Assembly (NCBI GenBank): GCA_009695205.1
Contig: SIBK01000006.1
Span: 28,994 to 92,993 of the forward strand
DNA length: 64,000 nucleotides
From: Pedosphaera sp.
GTDB lineage: Bacteria; Verrucomicrobiota; Verrucomicrobiia; Limisphaerales; UBA9464
Direction: 5' to 3'
The notes under the pieces were generated by a model. That model ran no database searches and was not told where the DNA came from. It saw nothing but the letters and a program-made list of their open reading frames with translations. Shown in pieces: positions 19,847 through 30,500 of the stretch; the stretch's first letter is position 1; the number at the start of each line of letters is the position of its first letter. The translations under genes and the position numbers were made by a program.

Positions 19847-22483
19847 GTGAATACACCAAGGGACTCAAATGACCCGAAACGATGGCTCTGCGATGGTGTG
19901 CATTGGATGCCTTGGTGGATTGGTTGGGCTTTGATGCTGATGTCGGTGCTGACGGTGCCGTTGGTGGCAGCGGAAATTTCGGCAGCCGAGGAGTTGTTGC
20001 GAAAGGGAGAGTACCGGGCGGCAATTGATGTCGCGCAGGCGGTAATTGCCACCGAGCACCTGACCAACAATTACAGTCCGGACAAAGACCGCTTGGAGGG
20101 ATGGAGCCGGGTGTTGGCGACCGGGCTACTGACCGTGGGCCGATATGCCGAGGCATACCCGGTGATGACCAATGCCCTGCGACGGGTGCCTCGGAGTGTG
20201 CGATTGCGTTGGCTGGCGAGAGATGTATTTCGAGCCAATGGCGAGCCGGAGCGTGGGATGAAGATGGTCGATGAAATTCGCGAGCAGGTTGCAGGACGAA
20301 ATTCGAGCGTCCGCGACGGTGCCAGCCTGGTTGTCTTCGGGCGTGCCCTTCTTTTGCTGGGTGCGGATCCCAAAGACGTGCTGGAAAAGGTATATGCGGT
20401 GGCTCAAAAGGTGGAACCCAAGCTCCGGGAAGTATATTTGGCGCGTGGAGAGCTCGCCCTGGATAAGCATGAGCCTGACTTAGCAGCGAAGGCGTTCAAC
20501 GAAGGCTTGAAGATATTTCCGGAGGACCCCGACCTTCTCTGCGGTCTGGCTGAGGCTCATGTCGGCGGAGATCGGACGGAGATGATCGCGTCGCTCGAAG
20601 CAGCCCTCAAGGTAAATCCGCGACACCTCCCGAGTCTGCAGCTTCTGGTGGATCATAGGATTGACGCTGAGGACTACTCCGGAGCGGGCCGGATGCTGGA
20701 CGAGATCGAAAAGGTGAATCCGGCGGATCCTGATGGCCGTGCCTACCGTGCGGTGCTTGCATTTTTGCGAAATGATGTTGCGGCGATGAGCGAGGCCCGG
20801 GAGGCGGCGTTGGGCCTTTGGATCACCAATCCCCGGGTGGATCACCTGATTGGCCTCAAGCTTTCCCAGCGCTATCGGTTCGCCGAAGGTGCCGCCCACC
20901 AGCGACAGGCGCTCGCACTCGATCCCGACTATCTCCCCGCAAAATCCCAATTGGCCAGCGACCTGTTACGACTTGGGGAGGAGGCGGAAGGCTGGCGGCT
21001 GGCGGAGGAAGTGCAGGCCAGAGACGGGTACGATGTCGCCGCATTCAATCTGGGAACTCTCCACGCGACAATGTCCCGCTACGCGACGATTACCAACGGC
21101 GATTTCATCCTGCGCATGACCGATCATGAGGCGGCGGTCTACGGGCCCCGGGTGCTGGATCTCCTGAACCGGGCGAAACACCGGTTAAGCGATAAATATG
21201 GTTTTCAACTAACCCTGCCGACCATTGTGGAAGTTTTCGCAAACCAAAAGGATTTTGGAGTGCGCACGTTTGGTATGCCGGAGAACCCCGGTTTCCTTGG
21301 GGTTTGCTTCGGGCGAGTTGTGACCGCCAACAGCCCGGCGGCAAATGGAGGACACTCCGTCAATTGGGAAGCGGTGCTGTGGCATGAATTCTGTCACGTC
21401 ATCACTCTCCAACTGACCCGCAACCGTATGCCACGCTGGCTCAGCGAGGGCATCTCGGTGTATGAGGAGGCCCAGGAGAATCCCACGTGGGGACAGCGGA
21501 TGACGCCTCGGTATCGGGAGATGATCCTGGGGGGTGAGCTGATACCGATTGCGCGATTGAGTTCCGCGTTCCTAACGCCGAAGACCCCGTTTCATTTGCA
21601 GTTCGCCTACTTTGAGTCGTCGTTGGTCGTCGAATTCCTCATTGAGCGGTATGGGCTGGATCGATTGAGGGCCATTCTACACGGCTTGCGGGACGGTGTG
21701 GAGATTAATGGGGCGATTGTGACTAATGCCGGGCCCCTGGAGAAAGTGGAGCGAGATTTTGCTGAATTCGCGGGCAATCGCGCACGCCAGTTGGGGCCCG
21801 GGCTTAGTTGGGAAAAACCGGCGTTGGAAGGATTGCTGGGAAAGACTCCAACGCGAGTCGCCCCGCTCAAAGGACCTGTGAGCTCGCCGGCGGGAAGCTC
21901 GACGAATTATTACTCGTTGCTCCGGGAATCGGCGGGATTTGTGAACGAGAAAAAGTGGTCGGAAGCGCGCGAGCCGTTGCAACGGTTGCTGGAGCTCTAC
22001 CCCGATCAGCGGGGAGGTGATAGCGCGTATGCGATGCTTGCGGCGGCCTGCCGGGGGATGGGTGATACCAACGAAGAGCGCCGCGTTCTGACGCGCTGGG
22101 TGGCCTTGGATGGGGAGGCCGCCGATGCGTGCCTACGCCTGATGGAACTTTCGGCGGCATCGGGAGACTGGGGCGTGGCGAAGGAAGCGGCTGGGCGGTT
22201 TCTAGCGATCAATCCATTGACGGCCCCCCCGTATCGGTTTTTGTCGGATGCAGCGGAGAAAACGGGAGACCGGCCGATGGCGGTCGCTGCGTATCGATCG
22301 TGGTTGAAGCTGGATCCTCCCAACCCAGCGGAGGTACACTTTCGCCTTGCGCGAGTTCTGCACGAGGCGGGGGATGCGGCGGCGCGGAGGGAAGTGCTGC
22401 TAGCCCTCGAGGAGGCACCCCGCAATCGAGCGGCGCTGGATCTTCTCCTTAAGATTACTGCGGCGACCGGTGCCCAGCCTTAG
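19847..22483 (+). CDS. TPR protein with gluzincin (peptidase MA-like) domain
   Basis: HEFCHVITLQLTRNRMPRWLSEGISVYEE contains HExxH plus a downstream Glu; TPR-like repeats on both sides; GTG start followed by a hydrophobic segment. Confidence 0.85.
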   Translation: MNTPRDSNDPKRWLCDGVHWMPWWIGWALMLMSVLTVPLVAAEISAAEELLRKGEYRAAIDVAQAVIATEHLTNNYSPDKDRLEGWSRVLATGLLTVGRYAEAYPVMTNALRRVPRSVRLRWLARDVFRANGEPERGMKMVDEIREQVAGRNSSVRDGASLVVFGRALLLLGADPKDVLEKVYAVAQKVEPKLREVYLARGELALDKHEPDLAAKAFNEGLKIFPEDPDLLCGLAEAHVGGDRTEMIASLEAALKVNPRHLPSLQLLVDHRIDAEDYSGAGRMLDEIEKVNPADPDGRAYRAVLAFLRNDVAAMSEAREAALGLWITNPRVDHLIGLKLSQRYRFAEGAAHQRQALALDPDYLPAKSQLASDLLRLGEEAEGWRLAEEVQARDGYDVAAFNLGTLHATMSRYATITNGDFILRMTDHEAAVYGPRVLDLLNRAKHRLSDKYGFQLTLPTIVEVFANQKDFGVRTFGMPENPGFLGVCFGRVVTANSPAANGGHSVNWEAVLWHEFCHVITLQLTRNRMPRWLSEGISVYEEAQENPTWGQRMTPRYREMILGGELIPIARLSSAFLTPKTPFHLQFAYFESSLVVEFLIERYGLDRLRAILHGLRDGVEINGAIVTNAGPLEKVERDFAEFAGNRARQLGPGLSWEKPALEGLLGKTPTRVAPLKGPVSSPAGSSTNYYSLLRESAGFVNEKKWSEAREPLQRLLELYPDQRGGDSAYAMLAAACRGMGDTNEERRVLTRWVALDGEAADACLRLMELSAASGDWGVAKEAAGRFLAINPLTAPPYRFLSDAAEKTGDRPMAVAAYRSWLKLDPPNPAEVHFRLARVLHEAGDAAARREVLLALEEAPRNRAALDLLLKITAATGAQP

Positions 22484-22499
22484 CCATGAGGTTCGACAG

Positions 22500-23345
22500 A
22501 TGAAACGACTTGCCCCCATTCTGCCCTGTCTGTTGGTCTGCACGGGTCTGCTTTTTGCCCAATGGGGTGGTGAACGCACACACATTCGTGAGGAGGTGCG
22601 GACTGCCCGTGAAGTACCCTCGCACAGTAGCGGTACCCCGGAGTGGAAGAACCCGCCGGGGTTTAATCGGGACACCTTCACGTTCGCTCGAATCCGGTAT
22701 CGCCGTGGAGGGGGTCGCGGATGGGGAGCCGGATGGTCAACGGATTTGCCCGACAGCGACCTTAATCTCTCCTACCGCCTTCAGCAGATGACCTCCATGA
22801 AGGTAGATCCGGATGGGCGTGTGCTGCGCCTGACCGATCCGGATCTCGCCGACTACCCGTTCATTTATATCGTCGAACCTGGAGGATTGTCGTTGGACGC
22901 CGAGGAAGTCGTGGCGTTGCGCAAGTATCTCCTCAACGGTGGATTTCTGATGCTCGACGATTTTTGGGGTGAACGGGAATGGGAAAACTGCGAGGCCGTC
23001 CTCAAGGAGGTTTTCCCACAGCGCAATTTTGTGGAACTTCCCCTGATTCACCCGCTGTACCATTGCGTGTTTGAAATTAAGTCCAAGGGGCAAGTTCCTA
23101 ACATCCGAACCGGCATCATGAGTCAGTACACGGGGGTCACCTGGGAGCGAGAAGATGCAACCGAGGTGCATCATCGGGGAATCGAAGACGACCATGGCCG
23201 CTTGATGGTTCTGGCGACTCACAATACAGACAACGGAGATGGCTGGGAGCGCGAGGGCGAGGACGATTATTACTTCCACAATTTTTCCGAGAAGATTTCT
23301 TACCCGCTTGGAATCAACATAGTGTTTTACGTAATGACCCACTGA
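22500..23345 (+). CDS. DUF4159-like secreted protein
   Basis: ORF 22470-23345, likely start ATG 22500 with signal peptide; FTFARIRYRRGGG...YPFIYIVEPGGLSLDAEEVVALRKYLLNGGFLMLDDFWGEREW matches DUF4159 style. Confidence 0.85.
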   Translation: MKRLAPILPCLLVCTGLLFAQWGGERTHIREEVRTAREVPSHSSGTPEWKNPPGFNRDTFTFARIRYRRGGGRGWGAGWSTDLPDSDLNLSYRLQQMTSMKVDPDGRVLRLTDPDLADYPFIYIVEPGGLSLDAEEVVALRKYLLNGGFLMLDDFWGEREWENCEAVLKEVFPQRNFVELPLIHPLYHCVFEIKSKGQVPNIRTGIMSQYTGVTWEREDATEVHHRGIEDDHGRLMVLATHNTDNGDGWEREGEDDYYFHNFSEKISYPLGINIVFYVMTH

Positions 23346-23401
23346 ACCGCCCCGCATTCCTTCTCAACCTCTCCGATTCGCTTCAACGACCCTTCTATCT
23401 C

Positions 23402-24448
23402 ATGAGTTCCCTTGATTCACGCACTGACACACCGCCTGTGCTGCCCGCCGACCCGAATGCCGCTGACCGGCTTCTGTTTGAACGCCTGACGGGTAGCCAG
23501 GCGCGGATCCAATCCGAGCTGGGCAAAGTGATCGTGGGCCAGCGGGCCGTCGTGGATCAGATCCTAATCGCGCTGCTTGCCGGTGGCCATTGCCTGATCA
23601 CCGGAGCGCCCGGCCTCGCCAAAACACTGCTCGTGAAATCCATCGCTCAAATCCTGGACCTGCGGTTTCAGCGGATCCAATTCACACCCGACTTGATGCC
23701 GGCAGACATCACGGGAACGGAGATCTTGCAGGAAACCGGCGGTGCTCGCCGCCTGACATTTGTTCCCGGGCCGGTCTTCGCAAACCTGATTCTCGCTGAC
23801 GAAATCAATCGCACGCCACCCAAGACCCAAGCGGCGTTGCTCGAGGCCATGCAGGAACATCAAGTAACCGCAGCGGGTGTTCGCCATCAATTGGAGGAAC
23901 CCTTTTTTGTTCTCGCAACCCAAAACCCGATTGAAATGGAGGGCACCTATCCGCTGCCCGAAGCTCAACTAGACCGGTTCATGTTCAACGTGGTAATGGA
24001 TTACCTCCCGGAGGACGATGAAGTCCGGGTGGTGACCCGAACGACGGCTGGTGCGGCTGAGGCGATACAGCCCTTTTTCACGGGGCAGGATGTCCTTGAG
24101 TTCCACCGATTTGTTCGACAGGTGCCGGTGGCGGAGGAACTCGCGCGATATGCGGTCCGACTCGCCGCGGCGTCCCGGCCACGGCAGTCGGCAGCGTTGG
24201 ATTTCATCAACAACTGGGTAACCTGGGGGGCGGGCACGCGGGCAGGGCAGTTTCTGGTTTTGGGCGGGAAAGCGCGGGCGTTGATGCACGGACGCTCGCA
24301 TGTAACCGTTGAGGATATTCAGACGCTCGCCCTGCCGGTGCTGCGGCATAGGATTCTGCTAAACTACCGCGCCGAGGCGGATCAGGTTCGCGTCGAGGAC
24401 GTGATCCAGAAGCTGCTGGACGCCGTGAAAGCGCCCATTGCTGCATGA
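23402..24448 (+). CDS. MoxR family AAA+ ATPase
   Basis: GAPGLAKTLLVKSIAQ, LILADEINRTPPKTQAALLEAMQEHQVT, ATQNPIEMEGTYPLPEAQLDRFMF. Confidence 0.95.
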   Translation: MSSLDSRTDTPPVLPADPNAADRLLFERLTGSQARIQSELGKVIVGQRAVVDQILIALLAGGHCLITGAPGLAKTLLVKSIAQILDLRFQRIQFTPDLMPADITGTEILQETGGARRLTFVPGPVFANLILADEINRTPPKTQAALLEAMQEHQVTAAGVRHQLEEPFFVLATQNPIEMEGTYPLPEAQLDRFMFNVVMDYLPEDDEVRVVTRTTAGAAEAIQPFFTGQDVLEFHRFVRQVPVAEELARYAVRLAAASRPRQSAALDFINNWVTWGAGTRAGQFLVLGGKARALMHGRSHVTVEDIQTLALPVLRHRILLNYRAEADQVRVEDVIQKLLDAVKAPIAA

Positions 24449-25419
24449 CCTCTTCCGAGCCTTCTTCCGTCCCGTCCCGCGGTTCGCTTATTGATCCCCG
24501 GACGCTGATGCGGATCCGCAACCTCGAGCTGAGAGCCCGGGCTGTTGTGGAAGGTTTCTGGACCGGACTTCATCGCAGTCCGTACCACGGGTTTTCGGTC
24601 GAGTTTACTGAGTATCGTCCGTATTCGCCTGGCGATGACCAGCGCTTTGTCGATTGGCGTGTCTATGCACGGAGCGATCGGTGTTTTATTAAGAAATTCG
24701 AGGAAGAAACCAACCTGCGCTGTCACCTCCTGGTGGACCAGAGTCGTTCGATGACGTTTGGCACGGTCGGGTATACGAAAGCGGAGTATGGCGCGACGCT
24801 GGCGGCGACCCTGGCTCAGTTTCTCCATTTGCAGGGCGACGCGACCGGTCTGTTGACCTTTGACGAAACGGTCCGGGAATTCCTGCCCGCACGCAGACGG
24901 CCGGGACATTTGCGGCGTTTAATGTTGGCATTGGAACCTCGTGCCGAAGGACGCGCGGAGGGGCGGTCCACCGATCTTCGGGCACCGCTGCAACGCATCA
25001 TCGAAATTGTTCGCGGACGAGGATTGCTCGTGTTGATCACCGACTTGCTCACGCCCATTGATTCGCTGCAGTCGGAATTGCGGACGCTGACGGCCCGAGG
25101 CCACGAGGTCATTGTGTTTCAAATACTCGATCCTGCCGAACGAACTTTGGATCTGGGGCCGTCTGCGCTTTTGGAGGATTTGGAAACGGGACAAACCTTG
25201 TGGATCGATCCCAATTCAGCCGGTGGAGAATACCGTCGGAACCTGGAGGCACATCTCGCGTCGGCAGCCGCGATCTGCGATGTGCTGGGGATCACGTGGC
25301 ATCGGCTGACAACCAATCAGCCGCTGGAGCTAGCTCTGTTTGAATTCCTGCGGGACCGTACGGCGCGGAGTCGCCGGGCGCGGCTGCTTGTCGGGCGCGG
25401 ACGGGGAGGTGGACGGTGA
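24445..25419 (+). CDS. DUF58 domain-containing protein
   Basis: FSVEFTEYRPYSPGDDQRFVDWRVYARSDRCFIKKFEEETNLRCHLLVDQSRSM; ATGA overlap with the MoxR gene. Confidence 0.93.
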   Translation: MTSSEPSSVPSRGSLIDPRTLMRIRNLELRARAVVEGFWTGLHRSPYHGFSVEFTEYRPYSPGDDQRFVDWRVYARSDRCFIKKFEEETNLRCHLLVDQSRSMTFGTVGYTKAEYGATLAATLAQFLHLQGDATGLLTFDETVREFLPARRRPGHLRRLMLALEPRAEGRAEGRSTDLRAPLQRIIEIVRGRGLLVLITDLLTPIDSLQSELRTLTARGHEVIVFQILDPAERTLDLGPSALLEDLETGQTLWIDPNSAGGEYRRNLEAHLASAAAICDVLGITWHRLTTNQPLELALFEFLRDRTARSRRARLLVGRGRGGGR

Positions 25420-27500
25420 ATTTTCTGGCACCTTTGTTTCTTGTCGGTGCACTCGCGATAGCAGGACCGGTGATTTTTCACTTGTTGCGGCAGAGCCCGC
25501 GCGTCCGGGTTCTATTCAGTTCGTTGATGTTCCTGCGACCCACGCCGCCCCGACCGACCCGGCGTCGGCGATTGGACAACCTCCTCTTGCTGTTGCTCCG
25601 CTGCTTGGCCCTGGTGTTGCTGGCTCTGGGTTTTTCTCGCCCGTTCCGACGGCAAACCGTGGATCCGAATCCTCCGGCCGGTCCGGGGAAACGCATCGTG
25701 TTGATGCTTGATACCAGCGCCAGTATGCGGCGCGCCGGGTTGTGGGCCGAGGCCCGGGCGGAGTTGGCGACGGTTCTGGAGCGGGTGACACCGGCGGATA
25801 GCCTGGCGGTGTTCACCTTCGATCGGACGGTTCGATCGGTGGTGTCTTTTGCGGAATGGGAGGCAATGGCGGCCGGCGACCGGACAGCAGGCGTACTCGG
25901 CCGATTTGCAACGATCACGCCCGGCTGGGCCGGCACGCAATTGGCCGCAGCCCTGATGCAGGGAACCGAGACGTTGGTCGGCTCCGACGAGAAGTCCCCG
26001 GGAATTCTGTGCCAAGTGGTTCTGGTGAGTGATCTGCAGGAAGGCGGCCACCTGGAGGCTCTGCAGTCCTTTGAATGGCCAAAGGGGATCGAGCTTTCGG
26101 TTCGTCCGGTCGGTGTGAAGGCGGGGAGCAATGCGGGTCTGCAACGGACCTCTGAAAATGCGGATGCCCCCGATGCGGGCGAGACCCTGAGGCTTCGCGT
26201 AAGCAATTCCGCCAATTCGACGAAAGAACAACTCCAGCTCTCTTGGCGGCGGCCCGACGGGTTGACCGCGGGAATCGCGCCCCTGGATGTCTATGTGCCG
26301 CCCGGCCAGAGCCGGATGGTGTCGGTACCGTTTCCTCAGGGTGCGGCGGACGCCGACCGGATCGTGCTGACGGGCGATGACGCTGATTTCGACAACACCG
26401 TTTTCGTGGTCGCGCTGCCGACCAACCGCCTGACCGTGCTGTACCTGGGTGCGGATTTGGAAACGAATAGCCGGCTTCCGCAGTACTTCCTTCGACGGGC
26501 CCTGCCGTCGGGTGGACACCAGATCCGGGAAGTGTTGGCCCGCCCGCCTTCCATGGCGATTCCACCCGCGGAACTGGAGGCTTCCGCATTGGTGATCGTT
26601 ACAGATTCCCTGCCGGAGATAACGATGACACAACTGCGTCGTCATTTGCTTGCCGGCCACACGATCCTCGTGAGTCCACAGAGTTCGGCGGTGGCACCCA
26701 CACTGGCCGGTCTGCTGGGGGTGGATCGAATCGCGCTGGACGAGGCGCCTGCGACCCGTTACGCGATGTTATCGGAAATCGATTTCCGGCATCCGGCCTT
26801 TGTGCCTTTCGCGGATGCGCGGTTTCAGGACTTCACCAAGGTCCGCTTTTGGAAACATCGTAAACTGGATCTGCGATCCTTTCCGGATGCGCGTGTTATT
26901 GCCCGCTTTGATGACGGGGATCCGGCGTTCGTCGAGTTCCAGGCCGGCAGCGGTCGGGTAATGGTGCTGACTTCGGGTTGGCATCCGGAGGATAGCCAGT
27001 TGGCGCTATCCACGAAATTTGTCCCACTGATCCACGCCGTATTGAATGCAGGAAACGTCGTCAGTGAAACGGTGTCCTCGGTGCTGGTTGGGGAACCCAT
27101 AACCTTGCCGACCGTCGCTGCGGACTTGCCGAAGGATGCACTCCGAGTTCGGAAACCCGACGGAACAGAGATTGCCGTGGCCGGTGGGACAGCGCAGTTT
27201 GCCGACACGATGGTCCCTGGAATCTATTCGTTCTTTGCCGCGGAGAGGGTCTATCGGTTTGCCGTCAATGTTGACCCGATGGAATCGCGCACGCGGCAGG
27301 TCGGGATGGATGAATTGCCTCGGGTTGCCGCAGTCGTTGCTGCTGGCGGTGTTGCCAGGCAGGCGATCGCCAATCAGTCAAAGACTCAGGAGATTGCAAT
27401 CGAGATTGAGAGCCGTCAGAAACTCTGGCGGTGGGCTCTGGTGGCGGCCTTGCTGGTTTTGCTCATGGAGACCTTGGCAGCCGGCTGGATGACCCGCTGA
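25416..27500 (+). CDS. BatA-type VWA domain membrane protein
   Basis: FLAPLFLVGALAIAGPVIFHLLRQ N-terminus, VLMLDTSASMR MIDAS-like motif, C-terminal TM; start overlaps the DUF58 stop. Confidence 0.9.
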   Translation: MNFLAPLFLVGALAIAGPVIFHLLRQSPRVRVLFSSLMFLRPTPPRPTRRRRLDNLLLLLLRCLALVLLALGFSRPFRRQTVDPNPPAGPGKRIVLMLDTSASMRRAGLWAEARAELATVLERVTPADSLAVFTFDRTVRSVVSFAEWEAMAAGDRTAGVLGRFATITPGWAGTQLAAALMQGTETLVGSDEKSPGILCQVVLVSDLQEGGHLEALQSFEWPKGIELSVRPVGVKAGSNAGLQRTSENADAPDAGETLRLRVSNSANSTKEQLQLSWRRPDGLTAGIAPLDVYVPPGQSRMVSVPFPQGAADADRIVLTGDDADFDNTVFVVALPTNRLTVLYLGADLETNSRLPQYFLRRALPSGGHQIREVLARPPSMAIPPAELEASALVIVTDSLPEITMTQLRRHLLAGHTILVSPQSSAVAPTLAGLLGVDRIALDEAPATRYAMLSEIDFRHPAFVPFADARFQDFTKVRFWKHRKLDLRSFPDARVIARFDDGDPAFVEFQAGSGRVMVLTSGWHPEDSQLALSTKFVPLIHAVLNAGNVVSETVSSVLVGEPITLPTVAADLPKDALRVRKPDGTEIAVAGGTAQFADTMVPGIYSFFAAERVYRFAVNVDPMESRTRQVGMDELPRVAAVVAAGGVARQAIANQSKTQEIAIEIESRQKLWRWALVAALLVLLMETLAAGWMTR

Positions 27501-27526
27501 GTGCCGATGATGGAAGGAATGAACTT

Positions 27527-30500
27527 ATGATAGATCCCGTGCTGATGGCGGCCTTGCGGCCCTTGTTTCGACGCCAACGGCGGCGCGATCTGCTACGACG
27601 CTTGGCCACGGTGTGGACCCTCGCGGGAATCGTGGGAATTGTTGGCCTTGGCGGTGGACCGTGGATCGGTGTGCCTGCGTTCTGGGCGCGGTCGGTCGTG
27701 GCGATCATTGCCGTTTTGGGAATGGGCTGGGCGGTCTGGCGATTCCGGCAGACCCGCCCTGATTTTCGAGCGATTGCGGGCGTGGTTGAGGTGGCGCATC
27801 CGGAATTGCGCGGGCTTTTGCTGACCGCCGTGCAGCAAGAGATGCCAGCAGGCCGAGATCTCGATTTTCTGCCCCGTCGGGTTGTTGAATCCGCGATTGA
27901 TCATGGAATGACCCGCGACTGGCGTGCGGGGGTTCCGGCCCGGGACTTGAGCTGGGCGCACGCGGCTCACCTTGCGGGATTGTTTTTGCTGCTCGCAGTG
28001 CTCGTGGCGCCGTGGGGATCCGTCGCCGAGCGATTCCGATCCAGCCTCGCTGCCGAAGGCCTTTTCGTAACTCCAGGCGACCTAACCCTCGAGAAGGGAC
28101 ACAATCTGGTTGTGCTGGCCCGTTTTGGTCGGGCTCTGCCGACCGCCGCCGAATTGGTGGTGGAGGCGGACAATGAACCCCCTCGCAGAATTCCTCTCGT
28201 ACAGAGTTTGTCCGATCCCGTGTTCGGCGGAACGGTCACCGATGTGCGCCATCACTTCCGGTATCGTGTCGAGTCCGGCTCCGAGCGGTCGCCGGAGTAC
28301 AAGGTGACCGTGTTCGAGTTCCCCAGGCTTGAGAGGGCCGATGCGGTGCTCACCTTCCCACCCTACACAGGATTGCCGCCCAAGCGGATCGAGGACACCC
28401 GCCGATTGAGTGCCGTCGTGGACACACACCTCGACCTTACCCTCCAGTTGAACAAACCCGTGACCTCCGCTCGCCTCATTGTCCGAGGAGCCCCCACCAA
28501 CCGCATCGATTTGATTGTGGTGACCAATCAGGCCCGCGCGTCCTTAAGCAATTATTCATTGATCGCAAATCAGACGCTCGACCTGCAGTTGGTCGATTTC
28601 GACGGACGCACGAATGCGGTGCCTGCGTCCTTTTTTTTTGCGGTATCGAGTAATCAAACTCCCGAAATCCGGATCACTTCTCCCCGCGGAGATTTACGAC
28701 CCTCAATGCTGGAGGAGATTTCCTACGAAGGTCAGGTTTCGGATGATTTCGGAGTTCTATCCTATGGGATTGCGTTTACCGCCGCCGATCGTGAAACACA
28801 AATCGTGGAATTGGGCGGAACCGTGCCTGGCCGGGAGAAGAAGAGTTTTCAACACGTGCTCCGACTTGAAGACCTCGGGCTGAAACCGGACCAATTGGTG
28901 TCCTGGTATGTATGGGCGGATGACTTAGGTCCCGATGGCAACCGGCGTCGCACGACAGGCGACCTGTTCTTCGCGGAGATCCGGCCGTTCGACGAGATTT
29001 TCCGGGAGGGTGCGGGAATGGCGGGGGGCGAGGGGGGCGAATCGGATCAGGCGGGTGGGCCGGCCACCAAGCTCCTGGAATTGGAGAAGCTGATACTGAA
29101 TGCCACGTGGAAACTGCGGCGCGGCGACGGTCAGGCGGTGGATCGGCAGTATCACGCCGACGCGGGTGTGGTACTTGGGTCGCAAGCGCAGGCATTGAAA
29201 CAGGCACAGGAGGCGGCCGAAGAGGCAACGTCAGCCCGGGCAACGACCTCTTGGGCGGCGGTAATCGACGCCATGACCCGGGCGGTGGACCGTTTGACCG
29301 CAGCGACAAATACCCGTCCGCCGCTGGCGGAAGCCCTCACGCATGAGCAGTCGGCATTGGGAGCCCTGCTGCAATTGCAGGCGCGCGAATACGAAGTGAG
29401 CCGCTCCCGGAACCGAAGCCGCAGTAGCGGCGGCAGCGGCGAGAGTCAGAACCAACGGCAGATTGACCAGTTGGATCTTGCCCAATCCGAAGACAGGTAT
29501 GAAACGCAGCGCCAGGCCCGCGCCAATCCGAAGCCTGAGCAGCGCGAACAATTACAGATCCTGAACCGATTGCAGGAGCTGGCCCGCCGACAGCAGGACT
29601 GGAATGAGCGCGTGAAGGAATTGCAGTACGCACTTCAGGAGGCGCGGACCGAGCCCGAGAAAGAGGAGATTCGCCGCCGGTTGAAGCGATTGCAGGAGGA
29701 GCAACAGGAGCTTCTCGCGGATACCGACGAATTACGTCAACGCATGGAGCGACCTGACAACCAGTCTCGCATGAGCGCGGAGAGCCGTCAGCTCGAGGAG
29801 ACGCGGGAAGATTTGCAACGAGCTGCAGAATCGGCCGGGGAGGGATCGACCTCCCAAGCTCTCGCGGCCGGCACGCGGGCACAGCGGAAATTGCAGGATC
29901 TGAAGGAGCAGGTCCGGAAACAAAACGCGGGCGAATTCACGGAACAACTCCGTGAGCTTCGCTCGGATTCACGCGAGCTCGCCCGCGGCCAGGAGGAAGT
30001 CTCACAGCAAATGGAGAATCTGGGTCGCGAAAACCGGAAATCTTTGTCCGCTGCTTCCGGTCAGGAAAAACTGCTCGATCGTCTTGGCGCGCAACGGACC
30101 CGAATGACCAATCTGGTGGAGCGGGCCACAGAGCTATCCCGCCAGACAGAATCCGCCGAACCACTCGTCTCCCGGCACCTAGAGGAAACATTGCGCAAGT
30201 TCACCCAGGAAGATGGAGCGACTGCGCAGCGGTTGGAGAAGGAGCTGGTCGACCAGGGTTTGCTCACGCGCCAAATACACGACCAGTTGAAGGCGATCCC
30301 GGAGACCGATCAGGCAAAATCGCTGGGGATTGCCACCGAGATGCTGCGCCAGGGGTTTACGCCTCAGGCAGGCCAGGCGGAAAAGCAGGCGCGGAGTATC
30401 GTGGACAGTTTCAAGGGTGGAATCGAGAAAGCAGCGGAAAGCGTGCTGGGCGATGACACGGAAGCGCTGCGTGTCGCTCAGCAGGAGCTCGAAACACTCA

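Noticed and set aside
25512-26660. 382-aa minus ORF (and overlapping minus ORFs)
   Set aside because: Antisense to the BatA-type VWA gene; low-quality composition.
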